A stretch of 53,864 nt of DNA from Planctomycetota bacterium (GTDB lineage: Bacteria > Planctomycetota > MHYJ01 > JACPRB01). Made by a program: the position numbers and the translations under genes. Below the pieces are notes generated by a model, which was given only the letters and a program-made list of their open reading frames with translations, searched no databases and had not been told where the DNA came from. Below, one piece after another: positions 40,274 through 48,184 of the stretch. Position 1 is the stretch's first letter, and each line of letters opens with the position of its first letter. The stretch is taken from positions 1 to 53,864 of the forward strand of contig DATLZA010000115.1 in NCBI GenBank assembly GCA_035574235.1, read 5' to 3'.

Positions 40274-41860
40274 CTACCGCGCCCCGAACGCCTCCCCCAC
40301 GCGCTCCGACAGAAACCGGAGAAATTCCTCGTCCGTCCGCCCCGGAAACCGCGTGAAGGCGTGCCCCAGGTGAGGAAACCGGCGCACTTCGATCCCGTCC
40401 GGCCGCGCCCGCTCGAGAAGCTCGGCGTGCGCCGGAGGCACGATCTCGTCCTTGAGGCCCTGCAGGATCACCACCGGCGCCCGCACCCGCTCCAGCGCTT
40501 CGACCGGATCCGCGCGGAAGCGGTCCCGCATCCAGCCCACGAACGTCCGGCGCTCCTCCAGGACGAGATAATCCTCCTCCGATCGACGGATCGCGTCGAA
40601 GGTCCGCGCCTCCTTGGCCAGAATCGCCGCCGCCGCGTCCTCCCGCGCCCCCTGTTCCCGAAGCGTCCGCTCCAGGGCTTCGAGAAGCAGCCGGTCGAGC
40701 GTCCGGCCCGGAGCCGCCAGAAGGAAAACCGCCCGGACGTCGCCCGAGCGCGCCGCCAGCATCGAGGCCAGAAGCCCTCCCTCCCCGTGACCCAGAAGCG
40801 CGATCCCCGCCGCATCCGGCCGCGACCGCAGGTACGCCGCGGCCGCCTCGGCGTCGGAGAGCAGATCGGCCAGCCGCGCCGTCGCGAAATCCCCGCCCGT
40901 CCTCCCGCAGCCGCGGTCGTCGAAACGAAGCGACGCGACGCCCGCGGAGGCCAGCGCGTAGGCCACGGCCCGGTAGAGCGTGGTGTCCGCCTCCGCCGCG
41001 GGGAATCCCGCCGCTTCCGGCCCGCCGGGAGCCCGCCCGTCCCGATCGTGCGGACCGGCATCCGAAAGAATAAGCACGGCGGGCGCCGCTCCCGCCCCCC
41101 TGGGACGCGTCCACGCCCCGGCGATGCGAAGCGGACCGTTCGAAAAGGCGACCTCGACCTCCTCGACCCCTTCGGGTTTCCGGGGTCCCCGGACCAGCTC
41201 CTCGGGAACGAATCCCTCGAAGCCCTCGAGTTCCGCCAGGATCCCCGTCAGCGGGCTCCAGGCGCGGACCATGCGGCGCTCGGCGTCGAGGTGGGCGGTG
41301 ACCGTCAGCGGCCCCATCGTCAGGCGGATCTCGCGGACGCGAAGGGTGCGGCCCCCGGGACCCGCCAGCGTCGTCTCTCCGCGCTCGTCGATCTCCGCTT
41401 CCAGATCCTGTCCGGCCGGAGGGCTGAACACCTTGACGGTCCGGCGCCCGCCGGGATGGCGCCGCAGAAGAGGAAGGAGCTGGGCGTGAACCCCCGCGTC
41501 CAGAAGAAACGCCGCCGCGCTGCGGACCGGCCGGCGCCCTTCCATGGAAACCGTGCCGCGTTCCCACTCGATCTTGAACCGCCGCTCGTCCGCGCCCGAC
41601 TTATGAAACGCGGCGTACAGCCGGGGCGCAAAGGAGGCGTCCATCGTCAGCACGGTGTCGGAAGCGAACGCCTGGACGCGGCCCTGGACCTCGACTTCGG
41701 TGCGGACCCGGGAGAAGAGAACGACAGCGCCGCTTTCGAACTCCTCGAGCCGGTACTCCTCGACCCCCGCCTCCCGGCCGTAGCAGGACAGCCGGTACTT
41801 CCCCCGCTCCTCCCCGGCGCCGGAAAGCGCGAGGAGGAAAAGAGCGCCGATCCCCCTCAT
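40274..41860 (-). CDS. Exported alpha/beta-hydrolase with altered nucleophile elbow
   Basis: 528 residues. A short leader ('GIGALFLLALSGAGEE') is followed by a beta-rich N-terminal half (20-250) of unknown family and an alpha/beta-hydrolase half: 'PAVLILSDAGPHDRDG', 'VASLRFDDRGCGRTGGDFA', 'GIALLGHGEGGLLASMLAA', 'APVVILQGLKDEIVPP' (Asp) and 'FPHLGHAFTRFPGR' (His). In relatives the elbow reads G-H-S-E-G-G. Here the Ser codon is GGG (Gly), so the usual acyl-enzyme chemistry cannot occur at that position. The late acid and His are kept. Either it is a binding protein, or a nearby residue takes over. It starts 6 nt behind a -10 box and is divergent from pyrE. Confidence 0.75.
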   Translation of the reverse strand: MRGIGALFLLALSGAGEERGKYRLSCYGREAGVEEYRLEEFESGAVVLFSRVRTEVEVQGRVQAFASDTVLTMDASFAPRLYAAFHKSGADERRFKIEWERGTVSMEGRRPVRSAAAFLLDAGVHAQLLPLLRRHPGGRRTVKVFSPPAGQDLEAEIDERGETTLAGPGGRTLRVREIRLTMGPLTVTAHLDAERRMVRAWSPLTGILAELEGFEGFVPEELVRGPRKPEGVEEVEVAFSNGPLRIAGAWTRPRGAGAAPAVLILSDAGPHDRDGRAPGGPEAAGFPAAEADTTLYRAVAYALASAGVASLRFDDRGCGRTGGDFATARLADLLSDAEAAAAYLRSRPDAAGIALLGHGEGGLLASMLAARSGDVRAVFLLAAPGRTLDRLLLEALERTLREQGAREDAAAAILAKEARTFDAIRRSEEDYLVLEERRTFVGWMRDRFRADPVEALERVRAPVVILQGLKDEIVPPAHAELLERARPDGIEVRRFPHLGHAFTRFPGRTDEEFLRFLSERVGEAFGAR

Positions 41861-41866
41861 ACCTGT

Positions 41867-41895
41867 ATGTTAGTCCTCCTCCGGCCCCGGCTCAA
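41867..41895 (-). promoter_or_regulatory. Putative promoter of the hydrolase gene
   Basis: On the minus strand: -35 TTGAGC (41890-41895), 17-bp spacer, -10 TAACAT (41867-41872), then ACAGGT and the ATG at 41860. Confidence 0.45.
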
Positions 41896-41995
41896 CCACC
41901 CTCCCCCAAGAAATTCGGCCGGGCGCGGCCGGACCCTTGACGGCGCTTCCGACAATTTCTTTGTTCCGCGGGCGATCTATGGTAGGTTTCCGCCC

Positions 41996-42652
41996 ATGAC
42001 CGTATTCCTGCACGAGCGCCGCCGCCGCGCCTCCGAAATCCTCGTCTCGATCCGCGCCATCGGCTGCAACCTCGAGAAACCGTTCAAGCTGACGTCCGGA
42101 TGGGCCAGCCCGGTCTACGTCGACTGTCGAAAGATCATCTCGTTCGTCCCCGAACGCCGGGAAATCGTCTCCCTGATGGCGGAGGCGGTGCGGGGCGAGG
42201 CGTTCGACGTCGTGGCCGGCGGCGAGACGGCCGGCATTCCCTACGGGGCGTGGATCGCCGAAGCGCTCTCGCTTCCCTTCGTCTACGTGCGCAAAAAGCC
42301 CAAGGACGTGGGCAAGACCCAGCAGATCGAAGGACATCTCCCGGCCGGGCGGCGCGTTCTTCTCGTGGAAGATCTCGCCACGGACGGCGCCAGCAAGGTG
42401 AACTTCCTTCAGGCGCTGCGCGGGGCGGGGGCCCGGTGCGAGCACTCGTCGGTCGTTTTTTTCTACGGCATCTTTCCGCGGGCCCCGCAGATCCTCAAGG
42501 ACGCCGGCGTCGCCCTCCATGCGCTGACGGACTGGCGCACCACGATCGACGTGGCGGAGGCGACCGGCTACTTCACGCCGGAACAGGTCCGGGAAATCCG
42601 CAAGTTCCTGGAGAACCCCGAAGCCTGGTCCCGGGCGCACGGGGGCGCGTAG
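41996..42652 (+). CDS. pyrE: Orotate phosphoribosyltransferase
   Basis: 218 residues from ATG 41996. PyrE joins orotate to PRPP to make OMP in pyrimidine synthesis. Motifs are 'KPFKLTSGWASPVYVDCRKI', 'VAGGETAGIPYGAWIAEALS', 'LPFVYVRKKPKDVGKTQQIE' (the flexible Lys-rich loop) and the PRPP site 'RVLLVEDLATDGASKVNFLQ'. The PRPP motif has Asp-Leu-Ala-Thr-Asp-Gly, close to the family form. The length fits. It stands alone, separated from the divergent hydrolase by 135 bp, and ends 2 bp before the convergent der gene. Confidence 0.94.
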   Translation: MTVFLHERRRRASEILVSIRAIGCNLEKPFKLTSGWASPVYVDCRKIISFVPERREIVSLMAEAVRGEAFDVVAGGETAGIPYGAWIAEALSLPFVYVRKKPKDVGKTQQIEGHLPAGRRVLLVEDLATDGASKVNFLQALRGAGARCEHSSVVFFYGIFPRAPQILKDAGVALHALTDWRTTIDVAEATGYFTPEQVREIRKFLENPEAWSRAHGGA

Positions 42653-42654
42653 CA

Positions 42655-43959
42655 TCACTTCCGGCGGCGCGCCCGCAATTCCAGCCGCAGCGGCACCTCG
42701 TGGAAAGGAAGAAACTGCCGCATCTTGTCCTCGAGGTAACGCACATAGTCCGGCGCGAAGGCCGCCGGATCGTTGACGAAGACCACGAACCGCGGAGGAC
42801 GGCCTGCCTTCTGGGTCGCGTAATAGATGCGCGCGATCCGTCCCCTCCGGCCCGACGGGGTTCGGGCCTCCACCGCCGCGCGCAGCGCCCGGTTGAGCTC
42901 GGGCGTCGAGACGCGGGCCCCCGCCTGCGCATGGAGCTCCACGCAGAGGTCCACCACCTCCCACACGCGCTCCCCCGTGCGGGCGGAGATCATGGTGATC
43001 GGCGCGTACCGCAGCAGCGGCAGCGCCCGCGTCAGGTACCGCGCGAACTCCTCGGGCTGCCGCCCCTCCGGAACAAGGTCGTACTTGTTCAGGACGAGCG
43101 CGCAGGGCTTCTTTTCCTCCTCGATCGCCGCCGCGATCCGCTTGTCCACCTCCGTGACCTTCTCCAGGATGTCGAACATGAAGACGACCACGTCGGCCCG
43201 CCGGAGGGCTTCCTCCGTGCGCACCCGGCTGAAAAGCTCCACGGAGCTTTCCAACTTCTGCTTCTTGCGCAGCCCCGCCGTGTCCACGATCACGAAGCGG
43301 CGCCCGTCCCGCTCGATCACGACGTCCACGGCGTCGCGCGTCGTGCCGGGCTTTTCGCTGACGATCACGCGCTCCTCGCCGGCCAGGGCGTTGACGAAGG
43401 TGGACTTGCCCACGTTGCGCTTGCCCACGACGGCGATGGCGATCCCCCGCGCGGGCACCGGCGCGGGCGGCAGGGCCTCGACGATCCGGTCGAGCAGGTC
43501 GCGGATATTGCGCCGATGGACGGCCGCCGCCGGGAACGGGTCCCCGAATCCCAGCTCGAAGAACTCCGCCGCGGCCCCCTCCAGCCCCGGGTGGTCCGCC
43601 TTGTTGGCGACCAGAAGCACCTTCTTGCCCCGGAACCGCTCCGCGATCCGGCGGTCGAGCGCGGTCACCCCCGCCTGGACGTCCGCCACGAAAAGCACGA
43701 GCTCCGCGTCCGCCACCGCCCGCTCGATCTGGCGCTCGACTTCTTCATAGAACTCGTCCCCGGGACGAAGCCCAATCCCCCCCGTGTCCACCAGCTCGAA
43801 CGCCTTCCCCTTGTGCGCGACCACGGCGCTCACACGGTCGATCGTCGTCCCCGGCGTGGGGTCCACGATCGAAAGCCGCCGGCCCGCCAGAGCGTTCAGG
43901 AGAGAGGACTTCCCCACGTTCTGGCGGCCGACGATGGCGACGACGGGCAGCTTCTCCAT
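42655..43959 (-). CDS. der: Ribosome biogenesis GTPase Der (EngA)
   Basis: 434 residues from ATG 43959. Der has two GTPase domains in a row and a C-terminal KH-like domain, and is needed for assembly of the 50S ribosomal subunit. The first G domain shows 'GRQNVGKSS' (11-19), 'DPTPGTTIDRV', 'DTGGIG' and 'VANKAD'. The second shows 'GKRNVGKST', 'KPGTTRDAVDV', 'DTAGLRKKQKLESSVE' and 'LNKYD'. The C-terminal 'GRIARIYYATQKAGRPPRFV' and 'RQFLPFHEVPLRLELRARRR' complete the family. The ATG is 13 nt behind a TACAAT box. Confidence 0.96.
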   Translation of the reverse strand: MEKLPVVAIVGRQNVGKSSLLNALAGRRLSIVDPTPGTTIDRVSAVVAHKGKAFELVDTGGIGLRPGDEFYEEVERQIERAVADAELVLFVADVQAGVTALDRRIAERFRGKKVLLVANKADHPGLEGAAAEFFELGFGDPFPAAAVHRRNIRDLLDRIVEALPPAPVPARGIAIAVVGKRNVGKSTFVNALAGEERVIVSEKPGTTRDAVDVVIERDGRRFVIVDTAGLRKKQKLESSVELFSRVRTEEALRRADVVVFMFDILEKVTEVDKRIAAAIEEEKKPCALVLNKYDLVPEGRQPEEFARYLTRALPLLRYAPITMISARTGERVWEVVDLCVELHAQAGARVSTPELNRALRAAVEARTPSGRRGRIARIYYATQKAGRPPRFVVFVNDPAAFAPDYVRYLEDKMRQFLPFHEVPLRLELRARRRK

Positions 43960-43972
43960 AAGGAGCGCGGAA

Positions 43973-44001
43973 ATTGTAGATGACGCGGCCCCCGGAGGGA
44001 A
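43973..44001 (-). promoter_or_regulatory. Putative der promoter
   Basis: On the minus strand: -35 TTCCCT (43996-44001), 17-bp spacer, -10 TACAAT (43973-43978). Confidence 0.4.
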
Positions 44002-44016
44002 CACCCGACGAAGGCG

Positions 44017-44045
44017 TTGCGGAATAAAATCTCCAGGGTTAGACT
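44017..44045 (+). promoter_or_regulatory. Putative promoter of the membrane-anchored protein gene
   Basis: -35 TTGCGG (44017-44022), 17-bp spacer, -10 TAGACT (44040-44045), 25 bp before the ATG at 44071. Confidence 0.45.
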
Positions 44046-44070
44046 GTCGGCGTCCAAAGATTCAGGATCC

Positions 44071-44790
44071 ATGAGCTGCCTCACGGTCGTCGCCGCCTGG
44101 GTTTCGCTCCTGGCGCCTCCTTCGCCCCAGGTGCGCCCCTTGCCGGTCGAAGAAATGGCGCGGGAGGCCGCCGTCGCGGGAGTGGCCACGGTTCAGAGCT
44201 CGCGCAGCCGGCACGATCCTCGAACCGGATTCATCTACACGGATCATTCCCTCAGATTCGAGGAGATCTGGAAAGGGTCCCCCGGGAGCCCTTTCCTCCT
44301 GACCCAGGCGGGCGGACAGGTGGGCGACCTGCGCGCCGCCGTCGCCGGCCATCATTTCACCTTCCGGCCCGGCGAGAGGATCGTCATCTTCGCCACGCTC
44401 TCCCACTTGGGCCATTACACGCTGATCGGAATCCGGCAGGGCCTGTACCGAATCGAAGAGGAAAAACCCAATCCCCGCGTGCGCCGGGACACGGAAGCCC
44501 GGAGCTCCATGACGCTGGCCGAGCTGCGCGAGGCGGTGGCCCGGGCGCTCGGGAAGCCTCTCCACAACGCTCCGGAACCGGCCGCCTCGATGTCCCCGCG
44601 CCCTTCGGGACCGCCGGCTCCGCCCGCTCCCGAAACCGCGCCCGCCTCCCCGGCCCCCGCGGCGGAACCCCGGACTCCCCCATCCTCATCGGCCTCAAAC
44701 TCCTGGACGACCGCGCTCGCGGCCGCGGCCGTCCTTCTGGCGGCGGGGGCCGCCCTCGTCCTGGGATTCCGAAAACGGAGCACAAAATAG
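44071..44790 (+). CDS. Exported protein with C-terminal membrane anchor, unknown function
   Basis: 239 residues from ATG 44071. A signal sequence ('LTVVAAWVSLLAPPSPQ') leads to a compact beta domain of about 120 residues ('FIYTDHSLRFEEIWKGSPGS', 'AAVAGHHFTFRPGERIVIFA', 'HYTLIGIRQGLYRIEEE'), then a long Pro/Ala/Ser linker (175-208) and a single membrane helix with a basic end ('LAAAAVLLAAGAALVLGFRK'). This is a surface-displayed domain on a stalk. The beta domain has no recognised family. It comes 33 bp before a metalloprotease gene in the same direction, so the two may act on the same side of the envelope and be co-transcribed. Confidence 0.65.
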   Translation: MSCLTVVAAWVSLLAPPSPQVRPLPVEEMAREAAVAGVATVQSSRSRHDPRTGFIYTDHSLRFEEIWKGSPGSPFLLTQAGGQVGDLRAAVAGHHFTFRPGERIVIFATLSHLGHYTLIGIRQGLYRIEEEKPNPRVRRDTEARSSMTLAELREAVARALGKPLHNAPEPAASMSPRPSGPPAPPAPETAPASPAPAAEPRTPPSSSASNSWTTALAAAAVLLAAGAALVLGFRKRSTK

Positions 44791-44823
44791 AACTCGGAGC
44801 CGTCCTAAGCGTAGGGAGGGATC

Positions 44824-47800
44824 ATGCGAGGGCGATACGGAGCGGGACGATCCATCCTTCGATGGGTCTGGATTGCGGCCCTGGGTCTGGGGCCTTGGGC
44901 GCTCCCTTCCGCCACTTCGGCTTACCTTGAGATCATCCAAGGATCGAGCCTGGTGCGTTGGAAGACGGGTTCGCCCTCGACCCTCTGGAACGACACCGCC
45001 CAGACCTTGAGCTGGTCCTTCAACAGCATCAATTTTCCCCAATCGAACTGGCCTTCGATCGAACAGACCGGCGCCGCTCTCCAGAGCGCCTTTCAAAGCT
45101 ACGAGGACGTGACGGGGTCTTCCATCCGCTTCAACCGGCTTCCGAACACGTCCGGAACCCCCGCCTCCAACGACGGGAAACTCGAGATCGCCTTCGCGCC
45201 GAACTCGTTGAGCGACTACTACGGGAACAACATCAGCGGAGCTTATGCGGTCACCTACATGTTGTGGAATATCAGCGGCGCCATGCTGGATGCCGACATC
45301 GTCTTCAACGGCGACCCCTCGGATTTCACCTGGTCCACGGCCGATCTTGCCGTTTCGACCACGACGGCCGACGTGGAAGTCACGATGCTTCACGAAGGCC
45401 TCCACGCCGTGGGCGGCGGCCACCCCGTCTACTTCTTCGCCGCCGTCTGGCCGACCGGCCGGTTCCCCGAACGGCCTCTGAACGACCGCTGCCTCTCCCC
45501 GGACGACCGCATTCTCCTGAGACTCCTCTATCCGGGATCCCCGGCTCTCGGCACGATCAACGGTCAGGTGAATTTCTCGGGGAGCGGGGGAGGGGTCGAC
45601 CGCGCCATCGTCGTGGCCACGGATGCGAACGGGGTTCCACAGGCCACCCGGGTCACGGACTCCTCCGGCGCCTACTCGATCCAGGTTCCCGCGGGAACCT
45701 ATTCCCTGACCGCCCACCATCATCGGAACAGCATGTACGGCCCGTCGGATATCGACTTCAGCGGAGCCTCGAACTTCACGACCGCGACGACGGTCAGCGG
45801 GGTCAACGTCACTTCCGGGGGAACCTCCACGGCGGCCACGATCGTCGCGACTTCCGGAACGCCGGTCATGGAGCTCACGGGGATCACGACCCTGCCGAAC
45901 CCTCTTGAAAGCCAGGTTCAGTTCCTCTCCCCTGGATTCTCCGGGACGCTCCGGGTCCGCATTACGGGCGTCGCGCTGGCCACGAGCGATATCTCCTCGG
46001 TCGACCTGGGCCCTGGAATCACCGTCGCCGCGGTCAGCACCTCCACATCGGGAACCACGACCTTCCTCAATATCACCATCGCCGTCGCCTCCAACGCGTT
46101 CCCCGGACCCCGCACGCTTTCCATCACGCGCACGAACGGGGAGCGCGCGCTCTGGCCGGCGGCGGTCATGGTGCTCGAGGCGGGAACGCTGTCGCTCTCG
46201 GCGGGCCCCGACAACCCGGGCGCGGTTTCCGCCGCGCCGGGATCGACCGATGTGCCGCTTCTCCAGGTGCAGCTCCAGGCCGGAGCCGCCGAAGACGTGC
46301 GCCTCCGCCGCCTCCAGTTCACGATCACCGGCTCCGGACCTGCGCTCCCGGACGTCCGCCTGTGGAAGGTCGAATCCACCAACGTCCGCGTCTTCAGCGG
46401 AGCCGCCTACGCCAATAACCCCGTCTCGGAGACGAAACCGGCGACCCCGGCCGCCACCGTGGTCTTCGACCACGTGGCCTTGACCGCCCCGGCCGGCGGA
46501 ACCCTGACGCTGCTTCTGACGGCGAATATGCCTTCGTCGGGCACCGGAAGCTATTCGGCCTCCCTGGCGGCCTCGGACATCACCGCCCACGGCATGTTTT
46601 ACGGTGACGTGATCACCGTGACCGGAGGACCCGTGGCGGGCGGGCCCGTCGCCCTTGGGGCCATCGCCGTCTCGGGCCTGGGCCAGTTCCGCACGACCGC
46701 CGGAACCGCGATTCCCGTAGGAGGCTATACCCCGGAAACGCAGGTGACGATCCGGGGCACCGTCACCGCGCAAAGCGGAACCGTCGGACTTGAAGTCGAA
46801 GTCAAGCCCCTGGGATCGAGCTTCACCGGAACCGGGACGGTGTCCAGCACGGTCACGTTCCCCAGCGGAACCGAAATCAGCGTCGACGTCACCGGTCTTT
46901 CGAACCTCACGGCGTATCATTGGAGAGCCCGGGCCCTGAGCAGCACCTTGTCCCCCTCCGCGTGGGTCAGCTTCGGCGGAAACGCCGAGAGCGAACGGGA
47001 TTTCTCGGTCGACACGGGAACCACCGCCCCCCCGACCGCGCTCGGTCAGTCGGAACCCGACGGCTCTCCGTCGATCCCCGTGGGCGGAACCGCCCGCGGA
47101 GGAATCCGGCTCTCGGCGACGAACGGCGCCAATTCCGACGGCCAGCAGGTCCGCCTGGAGATCGAAGTCCGCCCCGCGGGCGCGCCCTTCACGAACACGC
47201 CGACCCTCGTCAGCCCGTTCGTTCCCGGCGGCACGGCCGGGTCGGAGACCTTCTCGGGTCCCTTAGGGGACTATCATTGGCAGGCCCGCACCGTGGCCTT
47301 CTTCGGGTCCGAGTCCTCCTGGGTGGCTTTTGACCCGGCGCCCGTCCATTTCCGTCTGGAGCCGGTCGAATCCATCGAGGCCTCGGGCGGATGCGCCGGA
47401 AGCGCGGCCGCGCAATCCGGCTCCTTCGGCGCCGCCGTCGCGTTCCTTCTGGCGGCGGTCCTCGGGAGGACGGCGTTCCGGCGCCGCCGCCGCTCGGGCG
47501 CCGTGTTCGCGCTCCTCCTGGCCCTTCCGTCCGCCGCCTCCGCGGCCGACCCGCCCGACCTGCCGCGGTCGCTCTCCGAACCGGAACCTCCGACGGTCCG
47601 CGCCGGGCCCGACGCCCCCTGGGGCTCCTTCGCGCTCTACCTGGGCGCCGCGTTCCGGGATACGGAATTCCAGGCCACCGGAACGGACTCCATCGAGCGC
47701 GAAGTAGACGGCCTGGGCGCGGCGACGCTCGGCCTGGAGGCGCTGGTCAACCTTCACGAAGACTGGCGGATCGGCCTGGCGGCGGAAGCGGGATGGGGCG

Positions 47801-48144
47801 GAGACCTGAGGTTCGCCGGCGCCGGCCCCGCCGTCACCTGGACCTTCGCGCGTTCCCAGCCGAGGAAGTCCGGCGGCGCCTCCGACTTCGAACACCTTCT
47901 GAAACTCGGCGTCCTCTTTCAGACGCTCGAGGTGGATAAGAGCGACTTCGGCGACTTCAAACCCGCCTTCGAGGCGCGCGCGGGTTATGAACTGCGGATC
48001 CTGATGACCTCCGGATGGTGGGCGACCCTCGGACTCGAAGCCCGGTACGCCGTCTGGGACTACGACGAATCGATTCTGACCGGCGACGACGAACTGGGCG
48101 GCTTCGGCGTGTTCATCTCCGCGGGCGTCGCCTTCACCCCTTGA
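44824..48144 (+). CDS. Matrixin-type metalloprotease fused through a sorting signal and a signal peptide to an outer-membrane beta-barrel
   Basis: 1106 residues with a strong GGGAGGG site. In order: signal peptide (1-32); zinc protease domain with HExxHxxGxxH at His190-His200 ('MLHEGLHAVGGGHPVY'); a carboxypeptidase-regulatory-like domain (about 240-300, 'GTINGQVNFSGSGGGVDRAI'); sandwich and fibronectin-like domains to about 850; a Gly-Gly-Cys motif (Cys857), a hydrophobic helix and RRRRR (887-891), which together look like a MYXO-CTERM-style sorting signal; then 'GAVFALLLALPSAASA', a second signal peptide; and a beta-rich domain (908-1106) ending in Phe-Thr-Pro that looks like a small outer-membrane barrel ('WGSFALYLGAAFRDTEFQ', 'FEARAGYELRILMTSGW'). 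The two halves look like two former genes now in one frame. An internal GTG at 47503 has no ribosome site. Confidence 0.75.
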   Translation: MRGRYGAGRSILRWVWIAALGLGPWALPSATSAYLEIIQGSSLVRWKTGSPSTLWNDTAQTLSWSFNSINFPQSNWPSIEQTGAALQSAFQSYEDVTGSSIRFNRLPNTSGTPASNDGKLEIAFAPNSLSDYYGNNISGAYAVTYMLWNISGAMLDADIVFNGDPSDFTWSTADLAVSTTTADVEVTMLHEGLHAVGGGHPVYFFAAVWPTGRFPERPLNDRCLSPDDRILLRLLYPGSPALGTINGQVNFSGSGGGVDRAIVVATDANGVPQATRVTDSSGAYSIQVPAGTYSLTAHHHRNSMYGPSDIDFSGASNFTTATTVSGVNVTSGGTSTAATIVATSGTPVMELTGITTLPNPLESQVQFLSPGFSGTLRVRITGVALATSDISSVDLGPGITVAAVSTSTSGTTTFLNITIAVASNAFPGPRTLSITRTNGERALWPAAVMVLEAGTLSLSAGPDNPGAVSAAPGSTDVPLLQVQLQAGAAEDVRLRRLQFTITGSGPALPDVRLWKVESTNVRVFSGAAYANNPVSETKPATPAATVVFDHVALTAPAGGTLTLLLTANMPSSGTGSYSASLAASDITAHGMFYGDVITVTGGPVAGGPVALGAIAVSGLGQFRTTAGTAIPVGGYTPETQVTIRGTVTAQSGTVGLEVEVKPLGSSFTGTGTVSSTVTFPSGTEISVDVTGLSNLTAYHWRARALSSTLSPSAWVSFGGNAESERDFSVDTGTTAPPTALGQSEPDGSPSIPVGGTARGGIRLSATNGANSDGQQVRLEIEVRPAGAPFTNTPTLVSPFVPGGTAGSETFSGPLGDYHWQARTVAFFGSESSWVAFDPAPVHFRLEPVESIEASGGCAGSAAAQSGSFGAAVAFLLAAVLGRTAFRRRRRSGAVFALLLALPSAASAADPPDLPRSLSEPEPPTVRAGPDAPWGSFALYLGAAFRDTEFQATGTDSIEREVDGLGAATLGLEALVNLHEDWRIGLAAEAGWGGDLRFAGAGPAVTWTFARSQPRKSGGASDFEHLLKLGVLFQTLEVDKSDFGDFKPAFEARAGYELRILMTSGWWATLGLEARYAVWDYDESILTGDDELGGFGVFISAGVAFTP

Positions 48145-48146
48145 GC

Positions 48147-48175
48147 TGGACGTCCGGCGCCCCGGAGGGTAGGAT
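48147..48175 (+). promoter_or_regulatory. Putative promoter of the DAACS symporter
   Basis: -35 TGGACG (48147-48152), 17-bp spacer, -10 TAGGAT (48170-48175), with the ATG 9 nt downstream. Confidence 0.4.
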
Positions 48176-48184
48176 CGCTCGCGC

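Noticed and set aside
47503-48144. Separate beta-barrel gene starting at GTG 47503
   Set aside because: No Shine-Dalgarno precedes it and the frame is continuous with the protease, so one coding sequence is annotated, with separate translation kept as a possibility.
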